Shown: one piece after another, positions 15,202 to 24,607 of the stretch
How the letters are laid out: each line of letters starts with the position of its first letter
How positions within the stretch are numbered: position 1 is the first letter of the stretch
Assembly: GCA_903933115.1 (NCBI GenBank)
Contig: CAIZIT010000070.1
Location: 62,001-126,000 of the forward strand
Source: an uncultured Burkholderiales bacterium
Lineage (GTDB): Bacteria; Pseudomonadota; Gammaproteobacteria; Burkholderiales; Burkholderiaceae_C
DNA length: 64,000 nucleotides
Reading direction: 5' to 3'
Made by a program: the position numbers and the translations under genes
Notes under the pieces: generated by a model
Database searches by the model: none
The model's input: only the letters and a program-made list of their open reading frames with translations
Told to the model about the DNA's origin: nothing

Positions 15202-16935
15202 ATGCTCAATTCGGCCCCCATTCCACTCCAACTCCAGTCTTTAGAGTCTCAAGCGCCTTCCATTGTTCTGTGCACCTTAAATGCCAAATACATCCACGCC
15301 TCCTTGGGCCTGAGGTATTTGTTGGCGAACATGTCACGTCACGCGAGCCAGGCCTTGGCCGATCGCACCCAGCTCATGGAGTTCACCCTTTCTAGAAAAA
15401 CGAAAGAGATGGTGGAGGAGCTTTTAGGACTCCTTGGACCCGAGCAAGAGGGAAGTGTGCAAATCATTGGTTTTGGTGTCTACATTTGGAACATCCATCA
15501 AACGACAGAGCTCGTGCGGAAACTTAAAGAAGCACGCCCCTCTCTCAAGATCGTACTGGGTGGACCTGAGGTCAGCCACGAGACCGAGGGGCAAGAGATT
15601 GTTCAATGTGCTGACCATGTGATCACGGGCTGGGGGGATGTGAGCTTTCCCAAGCTTTGTAAAGCGCTGATTGATGGCCCCCAACCATTGATGAAAATCA
15701 TGGTGGGCGAGCAGCCTGATTTGGATCAAATTGAGTTGCCCTACAAAGCATTCACAGATCAAGATTTGGCACACCGGGTGCTCTACGTTGAGGCCTCGCG
15801 TGGGTGCCCCTTTAAGTGTGAGTTTTGCTTGAGTTCACTAGACAAAACGGCTTGGGGGTTTGAGACTCAAAAATTTCTGAGTGAGTTGGCGTCCCTCTAC
15901 GACAGGGGTGCTCGTCATTTTAAATTTGTAGACAGGACCTTCAATTTGAAGTTGGAGACCTCCATTGAGATCCTTCAATTCTTTTTAGATCGACTGGCAA
16001 GGAACGATGGCTCGGGTGTGTTTGTCCATTTTGAAGTGATTCCAGACCACTTACCCGATCGATTGAAAGCGTTGATTGCGCAATTCCCACCTGGTGTGCT
16101 TCAATTTGAGGTTGGCATTCAATCTTTTAACGTTGAGGTGCAAAAGCTCATTTCACGCCGTCAAGACAATGCGCAGACCGAGGCCAATTTGCGATGGCTG
16201 TTGACTTCATCGCATGCACACTTGCATACAGATTTGATTTTTGGCTTGCCTGGCGAGAGCATGGACAGCTTTGCCAAGGGATTTGATCGCTTGGTGGATA
16301 TTGGGCCGCAAGAGATTCAATTGGGGATCTTAAAGCGTTTGCGTGGTACCCCTTTGTCAAGGCATACGGTTGAGCATGGCATGGTCTACGACAGCAACGC
16401 GCCATATGTGGTTCGTCAAACCCAACTCTTGAGCGCTGATGACGTGGCGCGTTTCACAAGAATGGCGAAATTTTGGGATTTGATCGCCAACTCCGGGCGG
16501 TTTAAAAAAACCATGCCCTTGATCTTGCAGCCCAGAGCCCCACAATTTTCGAAATTTTGGTCTTTCATGCTCTTGTCAGATGCACTTTGGACTCGATTTG
16601 GACGCAGCTACGGTCTAAGCCCAGAAGAATTGCTGGATGCGGTCTTTGAGCATTTGAGCCATGGGTGTGGTGAAGATGCGCACCAGCTCAAAACCTTGCT
16701 CAGAGAAGATTATGAGTCGAGCGGTGCAAGGGGTGCTCCCAAGTGCTTGTCGGCCATTCGGACATCTGAGAAAGATCGAAGGGCAAATCTCATGGCCCTT
16801 GCTGATGCCAAGACAAGATTTTCCAATGACTCGATTGAAGCCGTTTCACCTGCTTCATCCCCTGTCAGCAACCCCCCCCGTGCCTCAGCCGCCTTCAAGT
16901 CCCTACCTCAGCGCCAACGTCGACATGAACGTTGA
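15202..16935 (+). CDS. B12-binding radical SAM protein (DUF4080-type)
   Basis: About 577 residues. An N-terminal Rossmann-type B12-binding domain (residues about 15-165, with LGGPEVSHE) is followed by a radical SAM domain with the [4Fe-4S] triad Cys202, Cys206 and Cys209 (RGCPFKCEFC). A C-terminal helical DUF4080-like region and a basic tail end the protein. Such enzymes use SAM and cobalamin for radical methylation or rearrangement; this subclass has no defined substrate. An in-frame ATG at 15154 would add 16 residues; I prefer 15202 because the extra segment is unlike the fold, but neither start has a strong ribosome site. No obvious partner gene adjoins it. Confidence 0.85.
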   Translation: MLNSAPIPLQLQSLESQAPSIVLCTLNAKYIHASLGLRYLLANMSRHASQALADRTQLMEFTLSRKTKEMVEELLGLLGPEQEGSVQIIGFGVYIWNIHQTTELVRKLKEARPSLKIVLGGPEVSHETEGQEIVQCADHVITGWGDVSFPKLCKALIDGPQPLMKIMVGEQPDLDQIELPYKAFTDQDLAHRVLYVEASRGCPFKCEFCLSSLDKTAWGFETQKFLSELASLYDRGARHFKFVDRTFNLKLETSIEILQFFLDRLARNDGSGVFVHFEVIPDHLPDRLKALIAQFPPGVLQFEVGIQSFNVEVQKLISRRQDNAQTEANLRWLLTSSHAHLHTDLIFGLPGESMDSFAKGFDRLVDIGPQEIQLGILKRLRGTPLSRHTVEHGMVYDSNAPYVVRQTQLLSADDVARFTRMAKFWDLIANSGRFKKTMPLILQPRAPQFSKFWSFMLLSDALWTRFGRSYGLSPEELLDAVFEHLSHGCGEDAHQLKTLLREDYESSGARGAPKCLSAIRTSEKDRRANLMALADAKTRFSNDSIEAVSPASSPVSNPPRASAAFKSLPQRQRRHER

Positions 16936-17053
16936 GGGACGCTTCACTGTAAAGACGCGCATCGACCCAACAAAGCTCTCTTGCTCCTCAGTTGATAGAG
17001 GTCAAGGTCCTCTGAGGTGGGACGGTGCATGAGACGCATATCACTCTATAAGC

Positions 17054-17779
17054 CTATACGCCTAAAAAGCCGGGCAACTTGGGGTCTTGAAGGATCTCCT
17101 TGGCGTCTCCTTCGATCACGCACAAACCCTTTTGTAAGACCAGGGCCCGGTCGCTTCTGGAGAGCACTTTGTGCCAATCCCGATCCACAATCAAGACAGC
17201 CATGCCGCTTGATTTGATGGTGTCGATCACACGCCAGATCTCACTGACAATCATCGGCGCCAACCCCTCAGTGGCCTCATCCAAGATGATCAATTCCGGA
17301 TGGGTCATCAGTGCGCGTCCAATCGAGAGCATTTGTTGCTCTCCACCCGATAAAGCGCCGCCCAAATTGTTCAAACGTTCAGCCAGTCGAGGAAAGGTGT
17401 GCAATATTCGTTCAAGCGTCCAGTCCTCTCGCTCATCACGGCTTTTGCGTGCGGCCATGATCAAATTTTCTTTGACGCTCAAATTGCCAAATACCCCTCG
17501 ACCCTCGGGAACATAAGCAACACCGTGTCGTGCCACCTCATGAGGCCTCGCGTGAGAGATGTCATGGCCCAAAAAGCTGATGTGTCCATCACGTTGTCGA
17601 ACATGTCCGAGGAGGGTGCGAATCAAGGTGCTTTTGCCCATGCCGTTGCGACCCAATAAGCCCATGGTCTCGCCTTTGCGAATGTCAAGGCTGATGCCGT
17701 GTAGGACATGACTGCTGTCATACCAAGCGTGAAGGTCTTGAGCTTGTAATAAAATTTCTGACTCGGCTTTCAATCTCAT
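17054..17779 (-). CDS. LivF-like ABC transporter ATPase, orphaned
   Basis: A 241-residue ABC ATPase with Walker A GRNGMGKST, signature LSGGEQQMLSIGRA, Walker B LIILDEATEG and a final switch reading VDRDW. It is intact by length and motifs and most similar in layout to LivF. Walker B ends in DEATE rather than the usual DEPS, and the switch histidine/glutamine region is VDRDW instead of VEQ, so catalytic competence deserves doubt. It overlaps the preceding livG remnant by 4 bp, the usual coupling of these genes. No permease or binding protein of this system remains nearby. Confidence 0.85.
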   Translation of the reverse strand: MRLKAESEILLQAQDLHAWYDSSHVLHGISLDIRKGETMGLLGRNGMGKSTLIRTLLGHVRQRDGHISFLGHDISHARPHEVARHGVAYVPEGRGVFGNLSVKENLIMAARKSRDEREDWTLERILHTFPRLAERLNNLGGALSGGEQQMLSIGRALMTHPELIILDEATEGLAPMIVSEIWRVIDTIKSSGMAVLIVDRDWHKVLSRSDRALVLQKGLCVIEGDAKEILQDPKLPGFLGV

Positions 17780-18147
17780 GCGTGGTCTCCCAAATAGGCG
17801 CTTTTGACCTCTGCGTTTTGTTTCACCTCATCAGGAGTTCCCGTGGCAATCACGACGCCATTGACCATCACCGTGATCAGCTCGGCAATTCGAAAGACCG
17901 CGTCCATATCGTGTTCGACCAAAAGGATCGCGTGATCCGACTTGAGCTCATCTAAAAGCTCCAGCATTCGCTCGGTCTCCTCTGCACCCATGCCCGCCAA
18001 GGGCTCATCAAGGAGGAGAACTTTGGGGGATGTGGCCAAGCACATGGCGATTTCGAGCTGGCGCTTTTGGCCGTGGCTCAGAACACCCGCCTGGCGTTCG
18101 AGCACATCGCCATAATCAAAATGAGCAAGAGGTGCTCGACCTAGAGG
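17776..18147 (-). pseudogene. 5'-truncated livG ATPase remnant
   Basis: About 120 codons match only the C-terminal half of a LivG ATPase: signature LSHGQKRQLEIAM, Walker B VLLLDEPLAGMG and the LLVEHDMDAVF switch. The Walker A half is absent. In frame, homology continues upstream of the first possible start (GTG at 18105) to about 18130 and then meets a TGA at 18148-18150. Beyond it lies AT-rich DNA unrelated to liv genes. This is most simply a deletion that removed the rest of livG and the permease genes. A 109-residue product could be made but could not bind ATP normally. Confidence 0.85.
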
Positions 18148-18409
18148 TCACGAGCTTGTTCAAAATTGAATGAGCGCTGGATATGGAGGTCAATTGGTGT
18201 TCATTCAAACATCATCAATACAACAAAAAAAATTACATGAAATGAAATAGGCAATTAGTTCTAGGTGGTGTATTGTGTTCATCCAAGCGCAAATTCCCCA
18301 ACTTTATTGTCATCCGATACCCTGATTCACATAAAACATCTTCATAATGACGCGTGATGAAAGTAATGCATGAAATGTTCTCATGCAGCCGACGAATTGG
18401 GAAGTTTTT

Positions 18410-19009
18410 ATGTATTCAGGTTCAATTCTCATTGTTGATGATCATCCCATTTATCGAGATGCGCTTTGTGAAAAGTTGACCAATGATTTTAAAAGTGCGG
18501 GTGTAGAGGTTTTATCGGTTCCAAGTGTTGAAGATGCGCTCCTCACCATATCGAGGGGCAATAAAAGTTGGCTGGTCCTTCTTGACTTGCTGCTGCCTAA
18601 TCACACACCTCTTGAGGCAATTGAACTGCTCAAAGCGAACAACCATGTGGTCCACGTGATTGCCATGTCGGGTTTGGATGAGCAAGAATGGAGAGACAAG
18701 TGTGTGGAGTCAGGTGCCTCTCTCTTCATCTCCAAGAACAACACGAGCAACTTCATTTATAGCAAATTGTGTGAGCTTCTCAATATTGCCTCTTTAAAAA
18801 GCGATGAACAGCAAAATTTCAGCCTCACCGCAAGGCAATTGGAGGTTCTGGCCTTGATGAGCAAGGGCCTTGCGAACAAAATCATTGCAGATCAATTGTC
18901 CATCAGCGAGCAAACTGTCAAGATCCATATCAATGCCATTTTTAAGTATTTGAAGGTCTCTAACAGGACTCAGGCTGTTTATAAAGCAAATCTATTGAGG
19001 CTGATCTGA
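18410..19009 (+). CDS. LuxR/NarL-type response regulator
   Basis: About 199 residues. The receiver domain has acidic pair Asp10-Asp11, phospho-acceptor Asp59 (LLDLLLP) and a conserved Lys near 108. The C-terminal LuxR-type HTH spans about 135-198 (LTARQLEVLALMSKGLANK). I chose the ATG at 18410, preceded by GGGAAG, over an ATG at 18383. The stop overlaps the start of the hybrid kinase by one base, so they form a translationally coupled two-component pair. The upstream region is AT-rich and borders the liv deletion point. The target genes and signal are unknown. Confidence 0.88.
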   Translation: MYSGSILIVDDHPIYRDALCEKLTNDFKSAGVEVLSVPSVEDALLTISRGNKSWLVLLDLLLPNHTPLEAIELLKANNHVVHVIAMSGLDEQEWRDKCVESGASLFISKNNTSNFIYSKLCELLNIASLKSDEQQNFSLTARQLEVLALMSKGLANKIIADQLSISEQTVKIHINAIFKYLKVSNRTQAVYKANLLRLI

Positions 19010-20811
19010 TGAGCTTGCAAAATCCCAATTCCTCCATGGCTGATGACGAGCTTGCGTTAGCGAATTACGTCGCCATTGAGAAAATGCAGTACATGCATCA
19101 ATTTGCCAAATCCAGCACCATTGCAACCATATTGGCGCCACTTTTATGCATCCCGATCTACCTGAGCAGCATCGATGATTGGAGATTTTATTCTTGGTTT
19201 GCTTTGATGGTGCTAGTGGTGTTGATCAGGTTCTACATCATTGGCTATATCAAACTAGAGAAAAATTTAGAAAGTAACTTCAATTTGCTCAATTGGGGTG
19301 TTGGCATCACAACGCTGGCATGGGGCTTGGGATGGCTCTTGTTGATTCCGAATCCAACGCCTTACAACTATTTGATCTACGAGGTCATTTCGTTGACAGT
19401 ACTTTTTGTCGGTATGGTGGGTTATTGCGTGAATTTAAACACATTCATCGCATTTGTTTTGCCTTTGAAGTTGCCAGAGTTTTTGTTTTTAGCCCTCAAT
19501 TTTGAACACGTTGTTTGGCCCATCGCGGCTGGCTCGATCATTACCTTTTATTTGGCCATCAAGATGGCATTCTTATTCTCTAAGTCTTGGGAAAAATCGA
19601 TTTCACTGAGATTTAAAAACGAAATGCTCTTTAATGAGTTGGTTCGCGAAAAAGATGCTTCACAAGCTGCCAATATTGCAAAGTCGGAGTTCATTGCGAC
19701 CGCCAGTCACGATCTTCGTCAGCCCATGCAAGCAATCAACTTGTATTTGGAGTTGATCGATGCGAACAAATTCGATGAAAAAGAAAAGCTATTTTTCATG
19801 CGCTTTAAGGTTTGTGTGGATCAGCTCAACAAGATGTTCAATACCCTTTTGGACATCAGCAAGTTGGATTCTTTGAGCGTCTCTTTGAAGAAAGAAACCT
19901 TCAATTCCTCTGGGTTTCTGTCAGAAATCCATGACTCATATTTGCCCATTGCTAAAAGCAAGTCATTGGAACTGGTCTTTATTACAAAAGACTTCACCGT
20001 TCTAGGCGATCCCTTGCTGCTTTTACAGATCCTTAGGAACTTGGTCTCTAACGCGATTCAATACACGTCGCTTGGGCGAGTAGAGGTTGAGTTCTTGGGA
20101 GAGAGTGGATTTTTAGTGATTGAGGTGCGAGATACGGGCTGCGGCATACCGCCAGATGAAATTGCGCTGATTCAGCAAGAGTTTTACCGGGTTCCCTCAT
20201 CACGCTCCATGCACGATGGGTTGGGTCTGGGTTTGTCCATTGTCAATCGGGTTGCCAAAATCATGGGCGCCACTCTTATGATTGATTCTGAAGTCGGTAA
20301 GGGTTCAGTCTTTAGATTGCTGACCCATTGTCCTGTCACGCAGTTGATGGAAAATGATGGTGCTGGGATAGGTTCGAATCCGTTTTTAACAAAGAACGCT
20401 TATAACGCGCTGAGCACAGTGGTCCCCCATCACTTCAAATCCATGCACATAGCGATCTTAGAAGATGATCTCCAATTGTCCGCCGCATACGAGCAATTTT
20501 TTTCGGTTGCTGGTTTTAAGGTTCATTTGATTCCTGTCGAATTCAACGCCTTGTCGTCCAATCTTAAAGATATCAATCAAATTGATTTTATATTGAGTGA
20601 CTTTAGACTTGAACATAAAAACGGCGTTGATTTTATTCAGGCGATTCGAGAAGAGTTCAATCTCGATATTCCTGCTTTGATCCTCACAGCGGACACCTCA
20701 CCCAAGCATTTGTTGATGTTCAAGGAGCTTGGGATTCAAGTGCTGTTCAAACCTGTTGAGCCTGCACATATCATTGATTACATCAAAAAATATTTCAATT
20801 TCGTGAACTGA
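19009..20811 (+). CDS. Hybrid sensor histidine kinase with C-terminal receiver
   Basis: A 600-residue inner-membrane protein. Six to seven hydrophobic segments (residues about 35-195) are followed by a short coiled coil and a HisKA domain with His234 (ASHDLRQPMQA). The HATPase has NLVSNAIQY, DTGCGI and GLGLGLSIV, and a receiver with Asp531 (LSDFRL) ends the protein. The membrane part lacks a large periplasmic loop, so it probably senses a membrane or intracellular signal. The HDLRQP H-box resembles the group of kinases paired with LuxR-type regulators. It is coupled to the preceding response regulator, and a weak hairpin without a T run (20817-20839) follows. Confidence 0.88.
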   Translation: MSLQNPNSSMADDELALANYVAIEKMQYMHQFAKSSTIATILAPLLCIPIYLSSIDDWRFYSWFALMVLVVLIRFYIIGYIKLEKNLESNFNLLNWGVGITTLAWGLGWLLLIPNPTPYNYLIYEVISLTVLFVGMVGYCVNLNTFIAFVLPLKLPEFLFLALNFEHVVWPIAAGSIITFYLAIKMAFLFSKSWEKSISLRFKNEMLFNELVREKDASQAANIAKSEFIATASHDLRQPMQAINLYLELIDANKFDEKEKLFFMRFKVCVDQLNKMFNTLLDISKLDSLSVSLKKETFNSSGFLSEIHDSYLPIAKSKSLELVFITKDFTVLGDPLLLLQILRNLVSNAIQYTSLGRVEVEFLGESGFLVIEVRDTGCGIPPDEIALIQQEFYRVPSSRSMHDGLGLGLSIVNRVAKIMGATLMIDSEVGKGSVFRLLTHCPVTQLMENDGAGIGSNPFLTKNAYNALSTVVPHHFKSMHIAILEDDLQLSAAYEQFFSVAGFKVHLIPVEFNALSSNLKDINQIDFILSDFRLEHKNGVDFIQAIREEFNLDIPALILTADTSPKHLLMFKELGIQVLFKPVEPAHIIDYIKKYFNFVN

Positions 20812-20959
20812 TCAAACACCATAAACACTGTTTGTGGTGGTCCAAGCGATTAGAAAAATTAAAGCTCTAGATCTTATGTACTATTGTCGTTTGTAGGGTC
20901 GACTCTTAAAATTTGTTCATTGTTTTAACAAGTTTTATTGATTGGCACTTGAATTCACC

Positions 20960-21271
20960 ATGAGCAACAGAAGTATTTTTTTATTGTGTTTGATCACCAC
21001 AATTCTTTTTTTGATGTCGGTTGAGTTGGTAAGGGCCGAAGATTCTCGTGCGGCCCATCAGTCAATGGGGAACGATGAGTTGGAGTTTATTTTTGTGGGT
21101 CACTGCAAAGCGGGTGGGGACTATCGTATTTTTTCTTATGAAAAAGTGATCGGCGGTACACTGCAATCGTTTTATGACTACAAAGGCCCTTATGGCCAGG
21201 AGACCATCAAGTCTCAGTTGCAGCCGAGGGAAGTGGTTGCCCTTGTTTGCCAGGCTTCGCCAAAGGCTTGA
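20960..21271 (+). CDS. Small exported protein of unknown function
   Basis: About 103 residues with an N-terminal hydrophobic signal (SIFLLCLITTILFLMSVELV) probably cleaved near VRAED. The mature part of about 75 residues contains two cysteines (GHCKAGGDY and LVCQASPKA) that could form a disulfide. I prefer the ATG at 20960 over an upstream TTG at 20942. It lies about 150 bp after the hybrid kinase in the same direction, so it may be part of that regulon, for example as a periplasmic partner; this is inference. No family recognised. Confidence 0.55.
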   Translation: MSNRSIFLLCLITTILFLMSVELVRAEDSRAAHQSMGNDELEFIFVGHCKAGGDYRIFSYEKVIGGTLQSFYDYKGPYGQETIKSQLQPREVVALVCQASPKA

Positions 21272-21542
21272 TGGAAGGTTTTGTCAAGGCATCAGCTCTT
21301 GGCGTTTGAGCCATTGCTCCACATCTTTGCTTTTTAGCCCTACTTTCTCACCCTTCACATGCTTTTGCGTTATTGGCTTTGAGCACCGGTTGGAGGTGAC
21401 TCAGCTGATAAAGCTTTAAGTGACAAAACGCCGCTATGCCTGCTCTCAGGCGGTGGATGGCTCAGAATAAGGCTCGTTTGATGTCCTCACCCAAGGGGTT
21501 AGACGAACCCAGTTGGGGAGGGAGAGTCAACAGCTCTTGTTG

Positions 21543-23153
21543 TCAATGCGCGCTTGCCTGCGCACTCGAATTCAAGGGGTCTGTTGATGAAGAACCTTGA
21601 GTCTTGGGTCCAGCATTCATTTGTGATGGCCTTTGAGCGAACCAAATCATGCCGATCAAAGCCAAAAAGATCCAGCCTGAGGCCAAGAAAATATCATCTG
21701 CTGCTCGGGTATAAGCTTGTTGATCGATGAGTCGATTGATTTGGGTGAGGATTTGAGCCTGAGACAAGCCCAGTCTCTCCAGTTCAGCACTGGCTTGAGC
21801 CAGTGCGCCTGAGCCTTGATGGAGTGGTTCGATCAAGTGCGAATGGTGCAAGGCCGCTCTTTGCTCCCAAAGCGTGGTGGCGATGGAGGTGCCCATCGCT
21901 CCCGCTGTGATTCTTACAAAGTTCGACAGCCCAGCTGCCGCTGGAATTCGCTCAGGCGCCAGGCCGGCAAGTGTCACCGTGGTCAGGGGAATGAAAAACA
22001 ATGCCAATGCAGCACCTTGAATCAGAGTGGGGATCAGTATGATCTCAAAAGTGGACTGGGTGCTGAAATGGGACCTCATCCAAAGCACTATGGCAAAGAG
22101 AATGAATGCAATGGTGGCCATGACGCGTGGGTCCCAGACATTGACTTTTTTACCCACCAAGGGCGTCAATAAAATGGCAAAAAAACCGACCGGCGCCAAG
22201 GCCATCCCGGCTGTTGTTGCGGTGTACCCCATCCATTGTTGAAGCCACAAGGGCAAAATGACCAAATTGCCAAAGAACAAACCATAGGCAATCGACAGTG
22301 AGAGGCATCCGAAAATGAAATTGGGTTTTGTAAAGAGCTTCAAGTCCACCACAGGATGCTCATCGGTCAACTCCCAGACCAAGAAGACGATAAAGGATAC
22401 CAACGCCACCACACCCAACACCACAATGGTGCTTGAGTTGAACCAATCGAGCTCTTTGCCCTTGTCCAGCATCAACTGAAGCGAGCCCACCCAAATGAAC
22501 AACAAGCTCAAACCGACCGAGTCAATGGGGCGCTTGATGATGGGTGTTTCTCGCTTTCGGTAGATGATCCAAGTGATGGCTGCTGCAGCCATACCGACGG
22601 GTACGTTGATGTAGAAAATCCAAGGCCAACTGAAGTTGTCTGTGATCCAGCCGCCAAGTAAAGGGCCCACAACAGGGGCCACCAAAGTGGTCATCCCCCA
22701 AAGTGCCAAAGCCATTCCTGCTTTCGCTTTGGGGTAACTGCTCAAAAGCAGGGTTTGAGACAAAGGAATCATGGGCCCTGCGACTAAACCTTGAAAAACT
22801 CTAAAGACCACCAGGGCTTCAATGGAGGAGGCGAAGCCACATAAAAAGGAGGTGAGCATGAAGAGCAAAATGCTCAGGGTAAAAAGTCGAACGGCGCCAA
22901 ATCGTTGTGTCAACCATCCTGTGAGGGGGACCGATATCGCATTGGCCACGCCAAAGCTCGTGATCACCCAAGTGCCTTGACTGGGACTCACACCCAAGTC
23001 GCCCGAAATGCCAGGTATCGAGACGTTGGCAATGGAGGAGTCGAGCACATTCATGAATGTGGCCAAAGACAAGCTCAGTGTGCCAAGTAAAAGCTCCAAG
23101 CCCTGCAAGGGTTCAATGGGCTTGGGTGCGCTGGGGGAGGAACTGGGTGTCAT
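21543..23153 (-). CDS. emrB: DHA2-family drug:H+ antiporter, EmrB-like
   Basis: A 536-residue major facilitator with about 14 membrane segments. The N-terminal motif LDSSIANVSIPGISGDLG and the GPLLGGWITDNFSWPWIFYI stretch are typical of EmrB/QacA-type (DHA2) transporters. These export hydrophobic drugs or acids across the inner membrane, working with an EmrA adaptor and an outer-membrane channel. It is the last gene of a marR-OMF-emrA-emrB set on the minus strand. A 125-bp gap with a 15-bp duplication (23235-23264) separates it from emrA. Substrates are unknown; neighbouring aromatic-acid genes make aromatic acids plausible. Confidence 0.92.
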   Translation of the reverse strand: MTPSSSPSAPKPIEPLQGLELLLGTLSLSLATFMNVLDSSIANVSIPGISGDLGVSPSQGTWVITSFGVANAISVPLTGWLTQRFGAVRLFTLSILLFMLTSFLCGFASSIEALVVFRVFQGLVAGPMIPLSQTLLLSSYPKAKAGMALALWGMTTLVAPVVGPLLGGWITDNFSWPWIFYINVPVGMAAAAITWIIYRKRETPIIKRPIDSVGLSLLFIWVGSLQLMLDKGKELDWFNSSTIVVLGVVALVSFIVFLVWELTDEHPVVDLKLFTKPNFIFGCLSLSIAYGLFFGNLVILPLWLQQWMGYTATTAGMALAPVGFFAILLTPLVGKKVNVWDPRVMATIAFILFAIVLWMRSHFSTQSTFEIILIPTLIQGAALALFFIPLTTVTLAGLAPERIPAAAGLSNFVRITAGAMGTSIATTLWEQRAALHHSHLIEPLHQGSGALAQASAELERLGLSQAQILTQINRLIDQQAYTRAADDIFLASGWIFLALIGMIWFAQRPSQMNAGPKTQGSSSTDPLNSSAQASAH

Positions 23154-23278
23154 GGCTGGGTGTCGTCGGTGCGAGGCGCAAATAAAAGGTCAGAATGGGA
23201 TCGATCAAAGGGACGGTTGTGATGTGGCCTGGTGTCAAAAGGCCTGTTATCAAAAGGCCTGGTGATTGAGTCGTTGCA

Positions 23279-24484
23279 TCATTGGGGCGCCAAATTGCTT
23301 TTGATGATGCTTTGGATCAATTCATGGTTGTGCTTGGATTGGATCTCAAACGCATGGGTGTTGGAGCCCTCATCGGCTCTGGGCGATTGAGCGACGAAGT
23401 CGCCTGATTTGTCAGCCGTGTTCACACTCACATCCATCGACAAGCCGATTCGAAGGGGGTTTTTCCTCAACTCCTGTGCATCCAGGGAGATCCTCACTGG
23501 AACGCGCTGAACAATCTTGATCCAGTTGCCTGTGGCGTTTTGAGCGGGTAAAAGGGAGAAGGCTGCTCCTGTGCCCGATCCTAGGCCCAAGACCTTGCCG
23601 TGGTAAATCGTTTTGCTGCCATAGACGTCTGCACTCAGTTCCACCTCTTGGCCGATGCGGATGTTTCTCAGTTGCACTTCCTTGAAGTTGGCCTCCACCC
23701 AAAGTTGATCCAAGTTCACCAAGGTCATCAAGGGTGCTCCAGGGGCCACACGTTGACCGAGCTGAACGTAACGTTTGGCCACATGGCCATCGATCGGAGC
23801 GAGGAGCTCACTTCTTTGCATGGCCAAAGCGGCCTCATTCAACTTGCTCGCGGCTTTCTTCACGCTGGGGTGGTCTTGAACGAGACCATTGGGCGTGAGG
23901 GTTTTGCTTGCACGCAATTGATCCTTTGCACTTTGGAGTGCGGCTTGTGCAGAGGTCAGCAAACTCTTGGTGACCGCCACTTGCTGGGCGGCGTGTTCAA
24001 CTTCCTCCTTACCCACACCCCCTATGGATGCCACTTGGGTGCGACGTGCAAAATCGTCTTGTGCTTTTTGCATCTCGTGCTGCACCCGTTCGAGATCGGA
24101 TTGTTTGATTTTGACTTGTTCTTCTAAGACGGCATTGTTGATCGCTTGTGCGCTCACCTCTCGCGTGCTTTGCGCAAGTTGCTCGGCCGCTTGTTCGAAG
24201 GCCAATTTGGTGTCTGAGGGATCCAGTTTCACCAAAACCTGCCCACTGTTGACTCGATCGGCCTCTTCCACTTTGATGGACACCACCGTACCCGCGATTT
24301 GGGGGGTGATTTGAACAACGTTACCGCTCACATAGGCGTTGTCTGTGGTTTCCAGATTTCTTGCGTTGAACCATTGCCAAGCGGTGTAAGACAAGGCACA
24401 AATTAAAACAGCACTCGCCACAAGGGTGAGGCCCTTTTTTCTAGAGGCGGCGGGAGAGGAGGTGATGGGGGCGCTTTGGTTCAT
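23279..24484 (-). CDS. emrA: Membrane-fusion protein, EmrA/HlyD family
   Basis: A 401-residue periplasmic adaptor anchored by one N-terminal membrane helix (residues about 17-36). The ETTDNAYVSGNVVQITPQIA segment opens the lipoyl/barrel-sandwich domain. It is followed by a coiled-coil hairpin (about 100-215) and the second half-lipoyl (ELLAPIDGHVAKRYVQLGQ). It links the EmrB pump to the outer-membrane factor encoded just upstream at 24608-26086. The gene order OMF-emrA-emrB gives a complete tripartite pump. Confidence 0.9.
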   Translation of the reverse strand: MNQSAPITSSPAASRKKGLTLVASAVLICALSYTAWQWFNARNLETTDNAYVSGNVVQITPQIAGTVVSIKVEEADRVNSGQVLVKLDPSDTKLAFEQAAEQLAQSTREVSAQAINNAVLEEQVKIKQSDLERVQHEMQKAQDDFARRTQVASIGGVGKEEVEHAAQQVAVTKSLLTSAQAALQSAKDQLRASKTLTPNGLVQDHPSVKKAASKLNEAALAMQRSELLAPIDGHVAKRYVQLGQRVAPGAPLMTLVNLDQLWVEANFKEVQLRNIRIGQEVELSADVYGSKTIYHGKVLGLGSGTGAAFSLLPAQNATGNWIKIVQRVPVRISLDAQELRKNPLRIGLSMDVSVNTADKSGDFVAQSPRADEGSNTHAFEIQSKHNHELIQSIIKSNLAPQ

Positions 24485-24607
24485 GGTCTTGCAATTAATA
24501 AATGTGGGTGAAAATCAAAGGAGATGATCAAGGTTGGCGTGAATGAGAGAAACAGCATCTTGTCTTCTTGTCATCATGACTGGAGTGCTCAAGCAGTTGT
24601 ATTTTGA

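Noticed and set aside
21299-21420. Minus-strand frame ending in KSKDVEQWLKRQELMP
   Set aside because: It looks like the end of a small DNA-binding protein, but only about 38 codons lie between stops and there is no clear start or ribosome site; at most a remnant.
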